Shown: positions 18,534 through 28,490, counted from the first letter of the stretch. The stretch: 64,000 nt of DNA from Pseudomonadota bacterium (GCA_021801265.1 JAJYYE010000011.1:171666-235665), one strand, 5' to 3'. Numbers and translations are program-made. Notes: generated from the letters alone by a model not told the origin.

Positions 18534-19756
18534 GCTTTCGTCCCCGATTCTTTACCGTGCCATTCAGCCTGACGGAGTTCTTCTTTGCGGAACATGGCCT
18601 TAATACCGCGAATCGCTTGACGGGTACGGTGTTCGTTTTCAATGAGTGAGAACCGCACATGGTCATCACCATAATCACCAAAACCCACGCCCGGTGATAC
18701 GGCCACCTTGGCTTCCTGCAATAAATGCTTGGTGAATTCCAAGGATTTCATATGCGAAAACTGCTCAGGAATTTTCGCCCAAACAAACATTGTGGCCTTG
18801 GGGATGCTGACATTCCAGCCAGCCGAATGCAAACCTTCGCACAACACATCGCGGCGTTTCTGGTACATATCGCTGATTTCCTGCACGCAGGTTTGGTCGC
18901 CTTCCAAGGCTAAAATGGCCGCTACTTGAATGGGCGTGAAGGTGCCGTAGTCGAAATAGGATTTCATCCGCGCCAAGGCATTCACGAGAGTGGGATTACC
19001 CACCATAAAACCCACGCGCCAACCCGGCATGTTGTAACTTTTTGAGAGGGTGAAAAACTCCACGGCGATATCTTTTGCGCCCGGCACTTGCATGATGGAC
19101 GGTGCTTTGTAGCCATCAAAGGCAATATCGGCATAGGCCAAATCATGGACCACCCAAATCCCCGCCTCTTTACAGATTGCAATGACTTTCTCGAAAAACT
19201 CAAGATCCACACATTGTGCCGTGGGATTAGCGGGGAAGTTGATAATCAACATCTTGGGCTTCGGCCAAGTTTCTTTGATCGCACGCTCCAGCTCTTCAAA
19301 GAAATCCACATCTGGCGTTAAGCGCACATGGCGAATATCCGCATCGGCAATTACACTGCCATACGGATGAATCGGATATGCAGGATTCGGCACGAGTACC
19401 GTATCACCCGCCGACATCGTAGCCATCGCCAAATGGCCCAAGCCTTCCTTGGAACCAATGGTGACAATCGCCTCTTTTTCGGGGTCGAAATCCACGTCGT
19501 AGCGGGTTTTGTACCAATTGCAAATCGCCTTGCGCAGGCGCGGAATTCCCTTGGATTGCGAATAACGATGGGTGTCGCCCCGCCGCACCGCTTCAATCAA
19601 TTTTTCCACAATATGCGGTGGAGTCGGCTGATCAGGATTACCCATGCCGAAATCGATAATATCCTCTCCGGCCGCTCGCGCTTTCGCCTTTAATTCTCCA
19701 ATAATATTAAATACATACGGCGGCAAGCGGTTGATACGGGCGAAATTGTCGTTCAC
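18530..19756 (-). CDS. alaC: PLP aminotransferase, AlaC type (glutamate-pyruvate transaminase)
   Basis: This is a class I/II PLP aminotransferase of 408 residues. The Schiff-base lysine is K239 in [15 protein letters not shown], and the substrate Arg and PLP-phosphate contacts are in place ([20 protein letters not shown]). The overall sequence, including the start [15 protein letters not shown], matches the AlaC/YfdZ group next to hom in many gammaproteobacteria, which makes alanine and can act on other amino acids. The start is GTG with AGGA six bases before it. An aspartate aminotransferase role cannot be excluded. Confidence 0.9.
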   Translation of the reverse strand: MNDNFARINRLPPYVFNIIGELKAKARAAGEDIIDFGMGNPDQPTPPHIVEKLIEAVRRGDTHRYSQSKGIPRLRKAICNWYKTRYDVDFDPEKEAIVTIGSKEGLGHLAMATMSAGDTVLVPNPAYPIHPYGSVIADADIRHVRLTPDVDFFEELERAIKETWPKPKMLIINFPANPTAQCVDLEFFEKVIAICKEAGIWVVHDLAYADIAFDGYKAPSIMQVPGAKDIAVEFFTLSKSYNMPGWRVGFMVGNPTLVNALARMKSYFDYGTFTPIQVAAILALEGDQTCVQEISDMYQKRRDVLCEGLHSAGWNVSIPKATMFVWAKIPEQFSHMKSLEFTKHLLQEAKVAVSPGVGFGDYGDDHVRFSLIENEHRTRQAIRGIKAMFRKEELRQAEWHGKESGTKA

Positions 19757-19829
19757 GGTAATCCTGCAATAGTCAATAGAGATGAAAAAACCGCGTGATC
19801 ACTGTTCACACGGGGGTTAAAACGCTGAG

Positions 19830-20993
19830 TTACATAAAGCCTAAAATAGCACTACGCACAGAATCCAAATTCGCATCGATGGTCAGCATCCGCGCCTTTT
19901 CGACATCCCCTTGCGCGCCTTGGCACTGGGCAATGGCGGTATCAGGGTCTTTTAAGCCATTGCCGGTTAACGTGAGCACCACACTGGAGCCTTCGGGGAT
20001 TTTGCCAGCTTTAATGTCGTTGATTAAGCCCGCCAGCGACGCTGCGGAGGCCGGTTCACAGAAAATGCCCTCATGCATCGTGAGCATCCGCTGGGCGGCA
20101 AGAATTTCGGTATCAGTGACTTCCGCAAACCAGCCGCCGGATTCACTCATCACTTTCCAGGCACGATCCCAGCTTTGGGGGTGACCGATGCGAATGGCAG
20201 TGGCAATGGTTTCAGGGTGATCCACCATTGCGCCGCGAATAAACGGGGCAGAACCCGCCGCCTGGTAGCCGATCATTTTCGGGCGATTGCCGCAAACCAC
20301 ACCTGTAACGAATGGGCAATTGCCGTCGCAAAGCGCGCAGGATTCAGTGAGTTTTGCTCCCTGCACCGCCGAATACTCACAATAGCCAATCCAGTGCGCG
20401 GTAATGTTACCGGCGTTGCCGACCGGTAAGCAATGGAAGTCGGGCGCACGGCCAAGCTCTTCGACAATCTCGAATGCCGCAGTTTTTTGCCCTTGCAGGC
20501 GGAACGGATTTACCGAGTTTACGATCGTGACGGGCGCATGCTCGGCCACTTCCTTGACCAAGCGCATGCCGTCATCAAAATTTCCGCGAATTTGCAGGGT
20601 GGTGGCGCCGTACATCATCGCTTGCGCGAGTTTGCCCATGGCAATCTTGCCATCGGGAATCAATACAAATGCGGTGATGCCCGCACGTGCCGCATACGCT
20701 GCCGCCGAGGCGGAGGTATTACCGGTTGACGCGCAAATGACGGCTTTCGAGCCTGCTTCAACAGCTTTGGTGACGGCCATGGTCATGCCGCGATCTTTGA
20801 ATGATCCCGTGGGATTCAAGCCTTCGTATTTCACATAGATATCTACCGCCCGGCCCAAAATTTTCGGGATATTATTCAAGCGTATCAATGGGGTATTGCC
20901 TTCTCCCAAACTGATCACGGGGGTGGAATCAGTAACGGGCAGACGATCACGGTAGCGGTCAATCAGACCGGTGTAGCGCTGTGCTTGCGACAT
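19830..20993 (-). CDS. thrC: Threonine synthase
   Basis: It converts O-phosphohomoserine to threonine. It is a fold type II PLP enzyme of 387 residues: the PLP lysine is K66 in [11 protein letters not shown], and a glycine-rich phosphate loop is present ([11 protein letters not shown]). The shorter N-terminus shows it is the ThrC form typical of pseudomonads and many other bacteria. It precedes the aminotransferase-hom pair by 73 bp, likely in one transcript. Confidence 0.95.
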   Translation of the reverse strand: MSQAQRYTGLIDRYRDRLPVTDSTPVISLGEGNTPLIRLNNIPKILGRAVDIYVKYEGLNPTGSFKDRGMTMAVTKAVEAGSKAVICASTGNTSASAAAYAARAGITAFVLIPDGKIAMGKLAQAMMYGATTLQIRGNFDDGMRLVKEVAEHAPVTIVNSVNPFRLQGQKTAAFEIVEELGRAPDFHCLPVGNAGNITAHWIGYCEYSAVQGAKLTESCALCDGNCPFVTGVVCGNRPKMIGYQAAGSAPFIRGAMVDHPETIATAIRIGHPQSWDRAWKVMSESGGWFAEVTDTEILAAQRMLTMHEGIFCEPASAASLAGLINDIKAGKIPEGSSVVLTLTGNGLKDPDTAIAQCQGAQGDVEKARMLTIDANLDSVRSAILGFM

Positions 20994-21117
20994 GGGAATC
21001 AGGTTCTCACAAAGTAATAAATAAATTTAATTTAACGCGGAAAACATATCCACGCATGGGTAATCAAAAATAAACCCCGCATTTTACGCCGCATTGCGCG
21101 CTTTTGCATGAGTGAAA

Positions 21118-21882
21118 TTATTCATCCGTGCAAATGGCACAATCGCGGGTGCGTAAAATGTAGGTGAGTATTTGGCGCGCATCTCTCATCGTGTGGGCAA
21201 TCGTTTGGTTCATTTGCAGAAAATCGACTGTGCCGCCACCATTTTTTCCTGCCGCACGGTTAGCCACAACATTCAAGCTGGCATAAAGCATGTCACTTTC
21301 TCGAGCAAGCACGGCCTCGGGCATTCCCGTCATGCCGATCACATCACAGCCATCGCGCTCGAACTTAAGGATTTCTGCAGCCGTTTCCAAACGAGGGCCT
21401 TGGGTGGCGCCATAGGTCCCCCCATCAATCAACGGAATATTCAGCGTAGCCGCTGCGCGCAGAAACGATTCCCGAAGTGGCTGCGAAAAGGGATAGCTGA
21501 AATCAATATGGGTCACGGATTCCAGATCACCCTCAAAAAAGGTGGACGGTCGCCCCCAGGTGTAATCGATAATTTGATCCGGTAGACACAAGGTACCGGG
21601 CTGCATTGAGGCCGTGATTCCACCAACCGATGACACGGCCAAAATACGGGTAATCCCCATTTCTCTCAGCGCCCAGATGTTGGCTCGATAGTTAATTTCA
21701 TGCGGAGGAATTCGGTGGTTATACCCATGACGCGGCAGAAAGACGACTTCACAGCCCGCCATCCGGCCAATACTCAACGGGCCAGAAGGTTCGCCAAAGG
21801 GGGTGGACACCACTTGATGCCGAACGGTTTCCAAGCCATCGAGTTGGCTTAAGCCCGTGCCGCCTATAATAGCCAGATGCAT
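21118..21882 (-). CDS. S-methyl-5'-thioinosine phosphorylase (MTAP/PNP family)
   Basis: The 254-residue protein is a family 2 purine nucleoside phosphorylase: GGTGLSQL at the N-terminus, PRHGYNHRIPPHEINYRAN for phosphate and ribose binding, and QGPRLETAAEI. The purine-site segment VIGMTGMPEAVLARE resembles the Pseudomonas methylthioinosine phosphorylase (PA3004) more than human MTAP, as far as I can judge from memory. It would split methylthioinosine, a product of polyamine and methionine salvage, into hypoxanthine and methylthioribose-1-phosphate. The next gene upstream encodes a hypoxanthine phosphoribosyltransferase, which fits this use. MTA specificity remains possible. Confidence 0.85.
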   Translation of the reverse strand: MHLAIIGGTGLSQLDGLETVRHQVVSTPFGEPSGPLSIGRMAGCEVVFLPRHGYNHRIPPHEINYRANIWALREMGITRILAVSSVGGITASMQPGTLCLPDQIIDYTWGRPSTFFEGDLESVTHIDFSYPFSQPLRESFLRAAATLNIPLIDGGTYGATQGPRLETAAEILKFERDGCDVIGMTGMPEAVLARESDMLYASLNVVANRAAGKNGGGTVDFLQMNQTIAHTMRDARQILTYILRTRDCAICTDE

Positions 21883-21899
21883 GATTTACCTCTTTTTTG

Positions 21900-22529
21900 T
21901 TAGGACAGGGCTGCTGGTAGCGCCTCAGGGTGAACCTCAGGCAGGGCGTAAATTCCGGTTATATTTCTAAAAAAACCGTGATAATCCAAACCTTCACCAA
22001 AAACATACCGATTTGGCACATCGATGCCCACAAAATCTGCCTGGATATCGGCTACTTTTTGGTCATGAATTTTGTTGGTGGCAACCGCAATCCACACCTT
22101 GGCCGCCCCCGCTTGATAGCACCAGTCGCGCACCGCTTTGAGCGTAACGCCCTCGTCGAGAATATCATCGATAATCAACACGTCGCGCTCGGTAAATGCC
22201 CGCTCGGGTTGCGCCAACCATTTAAGCGCCCCGCCGGTCGTAGTGCCGCGATAACGGGTGGCATGCAGATAATCCACTTCAAGCGGGAACATTAAACGCG
22301 GCAGTAATTGCCCAGCCACGATTAAACCACCATTCATGACGACCAACACAATAGGCAGCCGGTGATGCAATGCCTGGGTGATGTGTATGGCCATCCGGTC
22401 ATAGACCGTTTGCATTGCCTCTGCGGTAATCAGGCAATCGCAGCTACTAAACAAATTCTCCAGCTCGGCAGCCTGGGCGCGTGCCGCCGCCACATGTTCC
22501 GATTCCTGATGATCCAATTTTTCTGACAT
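21900..22529 (-). CDS. hpt: Hypoxanthine-guanine phosphoribosyltransferase
   Basis: It joins hypoxanthine or guanine with PRPP to give IMP or GMP. The PRPP motif VLIIDDILDEGVTL is perfect for a type I phosphoribosyltransferase, and PNRYVFGEGLDYHGFFRN fits the purine-binding end. The frame opens GTG-ATG; GAGGAG lies before both, and I use the ATG. It lies between nagZ (6 bp upstream) and the phosphorylase (17 bp downstream), so the group looks like one transcript that recovers purine from methylthioinosine. Confidence 0.92.
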   Translation of the reverse strand: MSEKLDHQESEHVAAARAQAAELENLFSSCDCLITAEAMQTVYDRMAIHITQALHHRLPIVLVVMNGGLIVAGQLLPRLMFPLEVDYLHATRYRGTTTGGALKWLAQPERAFTERDVLIIDDILDEGVTLKAVRDWCYQAGAAKVWIAVATNKIHDQKVADIQADFVGIDVPNRYVFGEGLDYHGFFRNITGIYALPEVHPEALPAALS

Positions 22530-22535
22530 CACGGG

Positions 22536-23609
22536 TTACTCCTCGTTCAAAAACCAACCGGCGTCCGCATCGGCTCTCGCATCTTTCAAGCGGTCGACCC
22601 AAGCCATGGCTGCCGCAGTGCGGGGGTCGTGGTGAAAGCGATTGGCTGAGGGCACCATGCCATGCCCAATCAGATGCGCCAATCGCACTTCCCGTAGCGG
22701 GTCTGTATCGAATTTTCGGCGCGTCAACACCTCATCAACCCACTCGGGATGATTGCAAATTAACGCCATATCGCAGCCTGCCGCCAGCGCAGCGTCGACC
22801 CGCGCAGTAATGTCACCCACGACCGAGGCTGCCGCCATGGTTAAATCGTCGGTAAATACCGCGCCCTGATAATGCCAGCGTTGCCGCAGTAATTCATTCA
22901 CCCAAACGGTTGAGAAGCCCGCAGGATGGGCATCGATTTGAGGATACACCACGTGCGCCATCATCAAAGCGGGAATAAAGCGCTCGATCATGGCCAGAAA
23001 GGGACGTAAATCTTCTCGCTCAATGGTAGCAAGACTGCGATGATCGACGGGGTGCGCACTATGCGAATCTTCTGCAATCGAGCCATGCCCCGGAAAATGT
23101 TTACCCACCGCCGCTACACCCGCTTCCTTCATGCCCGCAGTCCACGCAATCGCCAGTGCAATAATTGCGGAAGGATCACGGGCAAAGGCACGATCACCAA
23201 TCACGCCACTAATCCCACGATGCAAATCCAGCACGGGGGCGAAACTGACATCGACGCCGACCATGCGCAGTTGCGTTGCCATCAGCCAACCCAAGCTTTT
23301 TGCCGCTTCTAGCCCCGCCTGTCGATCACGTTCAAATAACGCACCCAATCGCCCCATGGGCGGTAAATGCACAAAACCATCCGCTCGGAAGCGTTGCACC
23401 CGCCCCCCTTCTTGATCAACCGCGATCAGCACATGCGGATGGCGCAAGGCGCGAATTTCGGCGGTAAGCGCCGTTATCTGTTCGGTAGATGCAAAGTTAC
23501 GCGCGAATAAAATCACGCCACCCACCGCCGGATTTCGCAATCGAACGCGCTCAGCATCGGTTAAGCTCAATCCAGCAACATCGACCATCAATGGTCCAAA
23601 TGCAGTCAT
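22536..23609 (-). CDS. nagZ: Beta-N-acetylhexosaminidase NagZ (peptidoglycan recycling)
   Basis: NagZ is a cytoplasmic family 3 glycoside hydrolase that removes N-acetylglucosamine from anhydro-muropeptides. The 357 residues have the signature VGKHFPGHGSIAEDSH with the acid/base loop His and Asp, and the nucleophile D254 in FTDDLTMAA. No signal peptide is seen, as expected. The ribosome site GGAG is well placed. The nagZ-phosphorylase neighbourhood matches that of Pseudomonas. Confidence 0.96.
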   Translation of the reverse strand: MTAFGPLMVDVAGLSLTDAERVRLRNPAVGGVILFARNFASTEQITALTAEIRALRHPHVLIAVDQEGGRVQRFRADGFVHLPPMGRLGALFERDRQAGLEAAKSLGWLMATQLRMVGVDVSFAPVLDLHRGISGVIGDRAFARDPSAIIALAIAWTAGMKEAGVAAVGKHFPGHGSIAEDSHSAHPVDHRSLATIEREDLRPFLAMIERFIPALMMAHVVYPQIDAHPAGFSTVWVNELLRQRWHYQGAVFTDDLTMAAASVVGDITARVDAALAAGCDMALICNHPEWVDEVLTRRKFDTDPLREVRLAHLIGHGMVPSANRFHHDPRTAAAMAWVDRLKDARADADAGWFLNEE

Positions 23610-23650
23610 GTCTGCTCCCTTGAACAGGTTCTATAAAAAATAACGCCACT

Positions 23651-23722
23651 CAACAGGGCGGTGAAAAACGTCATACGCCCTGGGGCGACAAAGCGAAAAT
23701 AGACGAAAAATCGCAGTTTACA
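23651..23722. repeat. Copy of dispersed palindromic repeat
   Basis: Bases 23651-23670 (caacagggcggtgaaaaacg) match the left arm of the palindrome at 62382-62484 at 17 of 20 positions. About 20 bases further on, around 23691-23712, a second block matches the right arm of that element (reversed) at about 18 of 22 positions. This points to a rearranged copy of the same element. Confidence 0.55.
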
Positions 23723-23782
23723 CAGCGTCAATAAGAATTTTTAGCCCATTTTGATCATCTTTAGCCAGTTCATGCCAGGCAT

Positions 23783-23808
23783 AAAAAAAGGCACCCAAAA
23801 TGGGTGCC
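23783..23808 (-). terminator. Rho-independent terminator
   Basis: On the minus strand GGCACCCA and TGGGTGCC form a perfect 8-bp stem with a 3-base loop, followed by seven U residues. It would end minus-strand transcripts from the 24 kb region. Confidence 0.75.
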
Positions 23809-24226
23809 CAACAATAACAGGAGGAGTCAGACGCTGCCACGCGGGATTTCATCAAAGGATGACAGGGAGAAGCACCCTTCAATGCAATCTGCTTGGCAAT
23901 TTCTTTATAGCGATATTCATGCCAATTTTCAATAACACCGCCAAAAGATAAATAAATCATACATAACAGTTGCTTGGATAAGTATCACATAATAAATTAA
24001 AATCCAGCACCTGATTCTTCCGCTTCACGATGGACCAAATTCGCGGTATACAGCACACTTGCGGTGCGTTCTGCTATTACGCATTGTTGGCTGCTTACGC
24101 CGAACAGCACGGCATTCGTCACCACGCGTAACAACCAAACCCCATCGCCCACCGGCCCCCGCATGAAGTGGTGGAGCGAGGCAACAGGTGGGTTCTCGTC
24201 ATACGATCCTGGCTGAGAATTAAGCC

Positions 24227-24961
24227 TTATAATACGGTCCGCAAAAACGTGTGCATCTGCTGCCAAGAATCATCCGCAGCGTGTGCGTTGTATTGCAGTG
24301 GCAAATTAAAACGCTCGCCTTTTTCCGTCGCGGCGGGATTGGTAAAAGCATGTCTGGCCTGCGCGTAAGTCACAACCTCAATGTCGGCTTTAGCTGCCCG
24401 CATGTCGGCAACTGTCATTTGCACTTGTTCGGTTGGCACAAAGGGATCATCCCCGCCGGTGAATAACCGAATCGGGGTGTTAATCGACAGATGTGCAATC
24501 GGAGCCAGTCCATCCACCCCCGCGTGGAACCCTACCATCGCTGCCAAATCAACCCCTTGGCGCACCATATTTAACGCTACCGTGCCACCGAAACAATAGC
24601 CAATCACGGCGATACGTTCGGGATCAATGCCTGGCTGCTGTTTTAACGCACGAATGGCCGCCATAAAGCGCCCGGTCATCAAAGGCAAATTACCGCTCAC
24701 AGCGGAAGACAATGCCGATGCGTCAGTAGGATTGTCCGCTTGTGCGTGATCGCCGAACATATCCACGGCAAATCCCGCATAACCCAATTTCGCTAGGGCT
24801 TGCGCACGGTCGTCGGAAAACGCATTGCGCCCCCACCATTCGTGTACCACCAGCACGGCGGGACGCAGACCGGATTGCGCAGAATCTATCGCCAAGCCAC
24901 CTTGCATGGTGACGCCATCAAGCGTGTAAGGAATGGCTTTCATCTGAATTGTGGCTGTCAT
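24227..24961 (-). CDS. Dienelactone hydrolase family protein
   Basis: This is a soluble alpha/beta hydrolase of 244 residues. The nucleophile is the Cys in VIGYCFGGTVAL, the acid is in the GGDDPFVP segment, and the base is His in ARHAFTNP, the Cys-Asp-His triad of the dienelactone hydrolase family. Such proteins open lactone rings in chloroaromatic breakdown, but in bacteria without that pathway the substrate is usually unknown. No neighbouring catabolic gene is seen, so the substrate is left open. Confidence 0.9.
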   Translation of the reverse strand: MTATIQMKAIPYTLDGVTMQGGLAIDSAQSGLRPAVLVVHEWWGRNAFSDDRAQALAKLGYAGFAVDMFGDHAQADNPTDASALSSAVSGNLPLMTGRFMAAIRALKQQPGIDPERIAVIGYCFGGTVALNMVRQGVDLAAMVGFHAGVDGLAPIAHLSINTPIRLFTGGDDPFVPTEQVQMTVADMRAAKADIEVVTYAQARHAFTNPAATEKGERFNLPLQYNAHAADDSWQQMHTFLRTVL

Positions 24962-24998
24962 GGTTTTAAATTTCCCCGTCTTTGATTATTGATGAGCG

Positions 24999-25046
24999 TA
25001 AAAAAGCCCTACTTATTTAGCAAACAATCTAAAATTTCGCAGGGCT
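24999..25046 (-). terminator. Rho-independent terminator behind the 71-codon gene
   Basis: On the minus strand AGCCCT pairs with AGGGCT, with an inner TTTAG/CTAAA stem, followed directly by a run of six U residues. It lies 19 bases behind the stop of the gene at 25065-25280. Confidence 0.65.
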
Positions 25047-25064
25047 AATTAAATTTTCAGGCTT

Positions 25065-25280
25065 TTATAGCACTTGCCTCGCCTTCAAATGGGTTAATTC
25101 TTGTCCAACTTCATCCAGCGCCGCATGGATACCTTGAATAATCAATTGATCAGCCTCTGGCTGATTCACACCGGGGATATCCCAATCGAAAATTGCACGA
25201 TATTTTTCAACCAGATGCCGTACATCACCCAACATTTGCTTGCGGTGTTCATCCATCTCAATCTGTTCAATGTGACTCAT
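25065..25280 (-). CDS. Small conserved-looking protein of unknown function
   Basis: A 71-residue soluble, acidic, mainly helical product with no motif I recognise. It is supported by a perfect AAGGAG ribosome site before the ATG, good composition, a terminator just behind it, and its place 12 bp after the DUF1840 gene, so both are probably cotranscribed. The only Cys-free, Trp-containing core (FDWDIPGVNQPEAD) gives no functional hint. Confidence 0.75.
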   Translation of the reverse strand: MSHIEQIEMDEHRKQMLGDVRHLVEKYRAIFDWDIPGVNQPEADQLIIQGIHAALDEVGQELTHLKARQVL

Positions 25281-25292
25281 CTCAAGGCTCCT

Positions 25293-25607
25293 TTAATCTA
25301 AAATCGATGCTTCTGACCACATCACATTGCAATGCGCTTTGGCCGCAGCCGCTAATAAAGCGATCAAGGGGGCTGCGCGGGTTTTCGCATCAACAAACGA
25401 ATCATCATCGGGATGAGGTTCAGTCGCTTGCGGCTGACTTTCCGCCTCAATTGCTGCTTTCAGTCGACTTAATGCCACAGGCACATCCGGCGCGAGAATC
25501 GAACCCGGAACCCCTGTGCTTTGGCCCATTTTCCCCAGCAAGTTAAACGCATCCGTCGCATACATTGAGATGTTTGCATAGGCTTTGGCTGAAAAAGTAA
25601 TCAACAT
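25293..25607 (-). CDS. DUF1840 family protein
   Basis: A 104-residue protein opening MLITFSAKAYANISM, with LLGKMGQSTGVPGSILAPDVPVAL in the middle and a C-terminal RAAPLIALLAAAAKAHCNVMW, which is the pattern of DUF1840. No biochemical function is known to me. The ATG at 25607 has AGGAGA at the right distance; the frame extends 25 codons further upstream without support. It pairs with the small gene behind it. Confidence 0.85.
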   Translation of the reverse strand: MLITFSAKAYANISMYATDAFNLLGKMGQSTGVPGSILAPDVPVALSRLKAAIEAESQPQATEPHPDDDSFVDAKTRAAPLIALLAAAAKAHCNVMWSEASILD

Positions 25608-25753
25608 AAGGATCTCCTGTAAAAAATCAATCCTCGACACGAGCAACTGAGCGCCGATCGAACCAATCCACATTAAGAACAATGTGTGCCAACCAATGGC
25701 ATATTAATGATTTATCAATCATTTCCGATGCGGATTATCAATTACCCCAAAGC

Positions 25754-28282
25754 TTAAACGGTGGCCGCCAAACCAAACCGCGGGAATACCCACTGCTTGA
25801 TGAGATTCAGCGCCAATACAAATAGCACACACAAACCAATTACCGTGAGAACAAGGCTGAACGGGATGGCCACCATGAGCCATCCCATTGTGGCAAGCAA
25901 GCTCACAATCAAAATATCGCCGATGCTGGCCATCGCCAGTAAACGGCCGGGCAGCACCTGCCAGAGTGGGCCATCGGTGCGAAGTGCGTACACACTGGCT
26001 TGGTTCGTCAATACCAAAATCAAAAACAGGAAGGTTTGCAGCTGCGCGGGACTCAAATCAAGGTGCAAACGCACGTAGCTGTACACCGAAAATGAGAACG
26101 CCAAAGAGGCGATGCCCAGTACCGCCGCCGCCATCATGAGTTTTTTTACCTGCCAGTGTTGCGGCAAGCGCGAAGGCTGAACCCGATCACTCGCGATCGA
26201 CATGGTGACGAAATCATTGGTGAACATCAGCAATACCATGAGCGCCGGGCTAATTACAAAATCGTGCGTCATCAGAACACCAATGGTGAGAAACACAACA
26301 ATTTCAAGCACTTTAACGACTTTGTTCAATGTATACGTGAGCATGCGCCGATGTACTTCACGCCCCGTACGCACCACGTCCAACACACCCGCCAAACCGG
26401 GTTGCGTCAGCACCACACCCGCCGCTGCTTTGGCCACATCCGTCGCGCTCGACACGGCTACGCCCAATTCGGCTTGCTTCAATGCCGGGGCATCATTCAC
26501 GCCATCACCCGTCATTCCGCCAATTTCGCCCTGTTTTTGTAAGGCGGTGACGAGGCGATATTTATCTTCCGGCAACACGCGGGCAAACCCATCGCAGTCG
26601 GTAATCGCTATTTTCCCCAAGGCCATGGCCGCATTGGCTTGGGCCTTATCGGCAACGGAATGCTCAGAGGCCTTATACCCCCTATATGCCACTCGGTTTG
26701 TCGCCCCATACGCACCGCCTGGGGTGGATGTTTGCGGCAGGCCTTCAATCACACTGCGATCACAAATCTTCTCGCCCATGCCAAGTTCACGCGAAATCGC
26801 CCGGGCAGTTTCAACGGCATCACCCGTCGCCATGCGTACGCGCACACCCAAATCCCGTAAGGAAGTAATGAGCGCGGCGGCATCAGGCCGTGCGGGATCA
26901 GCCAATGCGATCAAACCTAAAAACTTCATGCCGTTGCCCTCATCGGCAGCGACAGCCAGCACCCGTGCACCATCCGCGGCCAGTTTGGCTTCAGTTTCGG
27001 CCAGCCAATCGGCGGGCGGAACGGCACCCACATCGACCATGACGTTTGATGCGCCTTTAATAAATCGCAAGGGGGTGTTCGCCCGGCTGTAACTGCCTTC
27101 GGAGCGCCGCGTAGCCGGATCAAACGGCGCAAAGCTGGTGGGCTTCAGGCTGGGATCACTCAGCTTTTGAGCCGCAGGATTGTCGGAAAGTGCAGCCAGA
27201 ATGGCTAAATCAATTGGGTCTTGGGTCGCTGCATCACTGGCGAGCGCGGCAGCCTGTAACACGGTTGCCACTGCCACGCCGGGCGCGGGTTCAACTTTGC
27301 TCAAGCTCAGCTGATTTTGCGTGAGCGTGCCGGTTTTATCCGAAACCAAGGTTGTCATTGCGGCAGCATCCTCCACCGCTGCCAAGCGTGTTACCAATAC
27401 TCCACGCTGAGAGAGTTCCTGCGCGGCCATCGCCGTAGCCAGGGCATACGTCGCGGGCAAGGCGACCGGCACCGAAGCCACCAGCAAAATCAGCACAAAC
27501 GAAATGGTATCAAGCAAAGGCATGCCGGTCATAAAGGCATAACCCAAAACGATCACAGATAAAAATGCATCAAAAATAACGAGATAGCGCACAATTCTCA
27601 GAATTATTTGCTGCATATGACTGGGCGCCGATGCGGTCTGCACGAGCTCGGCAGTACGACCAAACGCGGTTTTAGCGCCGGTAGCCGTGACACAACCCGT
27701 CGCCTCGCCTTGGCGCACGGTGCAACTGGCATAGGCCGTCGCGCCGACTGCTACTGATACAGGTAATGATTCCCCTGTGAGCGCAGATTGATCCAGTGAA
27801 ATATGACCATCCAGGACCTGCAAATCAGCCGGTGTGATGTCACCGGCGCGCACATGCACCCAATCGCCCGGCACCACCTCGGCGGCTGGCACGGTCCGCC
27901 ACACGCCATCGCGCTGCACCCGTGCGTTGATTTGCAATTGTTGCCGCAACAAGGCGAGTGCGGTCTGCGCCCGTTGTTCATTGATAAACGCCAACGTGCC
28001 ATTAAAAACCAGAAGCAAGGCAATCACGAACGCCTCAGTCCAATGACGCAGCACCAACTCAAGCACAACCACGGCTTCCAGCATCCAAGCGACAGGCGAC
28101 CAATACTTCAGGAGATACGCTTTGAGCGGGTTGGTTTTTTGTTCGGGAATCGCGTTGCTGCCGTATTGCGCGAGCCGCTGCCGGGCTTCAGCTTCAGTGA
28201 GGCCCTTCACCGGAATGGCCTTCCCGGGAACCGATTGTGCCGGGAAAGGCTTTGCCGGGGTAGTATCGAGCGGTTCACTCAT
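25754..28282 (-). CDS. Plasma-membrane proton-efflux P-type ATPase (type IIIA)
   Basis: It is predicted to pump protons out of the cell at the cost of ATP. The 842 residues show the actuator motif LTGES (168-172), the membrane motif VPVALPAT (271-278) typical of fungal and plant H+-ATPases, the phosphorylation Asp D315 in DKTGTLT, and MTGDGVNDAP (590-599). A strong AAGGAG site precedes the ATG. A segment of about 50 residues between the ATP-binding and hinge parts (about 512-562) looks longer and more Gly/Ala/Ser rich than in relatives I remember. Such pumps are frequent in acid-producing sulfur oxidisers, so pH homeostasis is a reasonable role. Confidence 0.93.
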   Translation of the reverse strand: MSEPLDTTPAKPFPAQSVPGKAIPVKGLTEAEARQRLAQYGSNAIPEQKTNPLKAYLLKYWSPVAWMLEAVVVLELVLRHWTEAFVIALLLVFNGTLAFINEQRAQTALALLRQQLQINARVQRDGVWRTVPAAEVVPGDWVHVRAGDITPADLQVLDGHISLDQSALTGESLPVSVAVGATAYASCTVRQGEATGCVTATGAKTAFGRTAELVQTASAPSHMQQIILRIVRYLVIFDAFLSVIVLGYAFMTGMPLLDTISFVLILLVASVPVALPATYALATAMAAQELSQRGVLVTRLAAVEDAAAMTTLVSDKTGTLTQNQLSLSKVEPAPGVAVATVLQAAALASDAATQDPIDLAILAALSDNPAAQKLSDPSLKPTSFAPFDPATRRSEGSYSRANTPLRFIKGASNVMVDVGAVPPADWLAETEAKLAADGARVLAVAADEGNGMKFLGLIALADPARPDAAALITSLRDLGVRVRMATGDAVETARAISRELGMGEKICDRSVIEGLPQTSTPGGAYGATNRVAYRGYKASEHSVADKAQANAAMALGKIAITDCDGFARVLPEDKYRLVTALQKQGEIGGMTGDGVNDAPALKQAELGVAVSSATDVAKAAAGVVLTQPGLAGVLDVVRTGREVHRRMLTYTLNKVVKVLEIVVFLTIGVLMTHDFVISPALMVLLMFTNDFVTMSIASDRVQPSRLPQHWQVKKLMMAAAVLGIASLAFSFSVYSYVRLHLDLSPAQLQTFLFLILVLTNQASVYALRTDGPLWQVLPGRLLAMASIGDILIVSLLATMGWLMVAIPFSLVLTVIGLCVLFVLALNLIKQWVFPRFGLAATV

Positions 28283-28490
28283 GGACTCACTCCTTGAACA
28301 GGTTTAATCAGCTTGATATTGGCAATTCAAAAATTATGGAAAAGCTTTCAACAGTCTACCCTCATCAGACCCTGAACCCTCTATTTCGTGCCATAGATAA
28401 ATGCAAGGCCGAGAGGGATAAATGAATCGTGGCTTTATTTAACGCTCAGCACGCCCAGCAACCTACATCGGACGGTAAAAATAGAGAGTA

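Larger units (their letters stand above)
23610..24226 (-). other. Intergenic stretch with repeat copy and terminator, no supported gene
   Basis: About 617 bases between nagZ and the hydrolase gene. It holds a copy of the dispersed repeat (23651-23722) and a minus-strand terminator (23783-23808). Minus-strand frames of 80 and 89 codons exist (23718-23960 and 23997-24266), but neither has a ribosome site, the terminator lies inside the first, and the second overlaps the hydrolase gene. A short untranslated RNA ending at the terminator is possible. Confidence 0.5.

Noticed and set aside
23718..23960. Minus-strand frame of 80 codons
   Set aside because: No ribosome site, no family resemblance, and a strong terminator lies inside it.
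23997..24266. Minus-strand frame of 89 codons
   Set aside because: Overlaps the end of the dienelactone hydrolase gene by 40 bases on the same strand, has no ribosome site and no recognisable domain.
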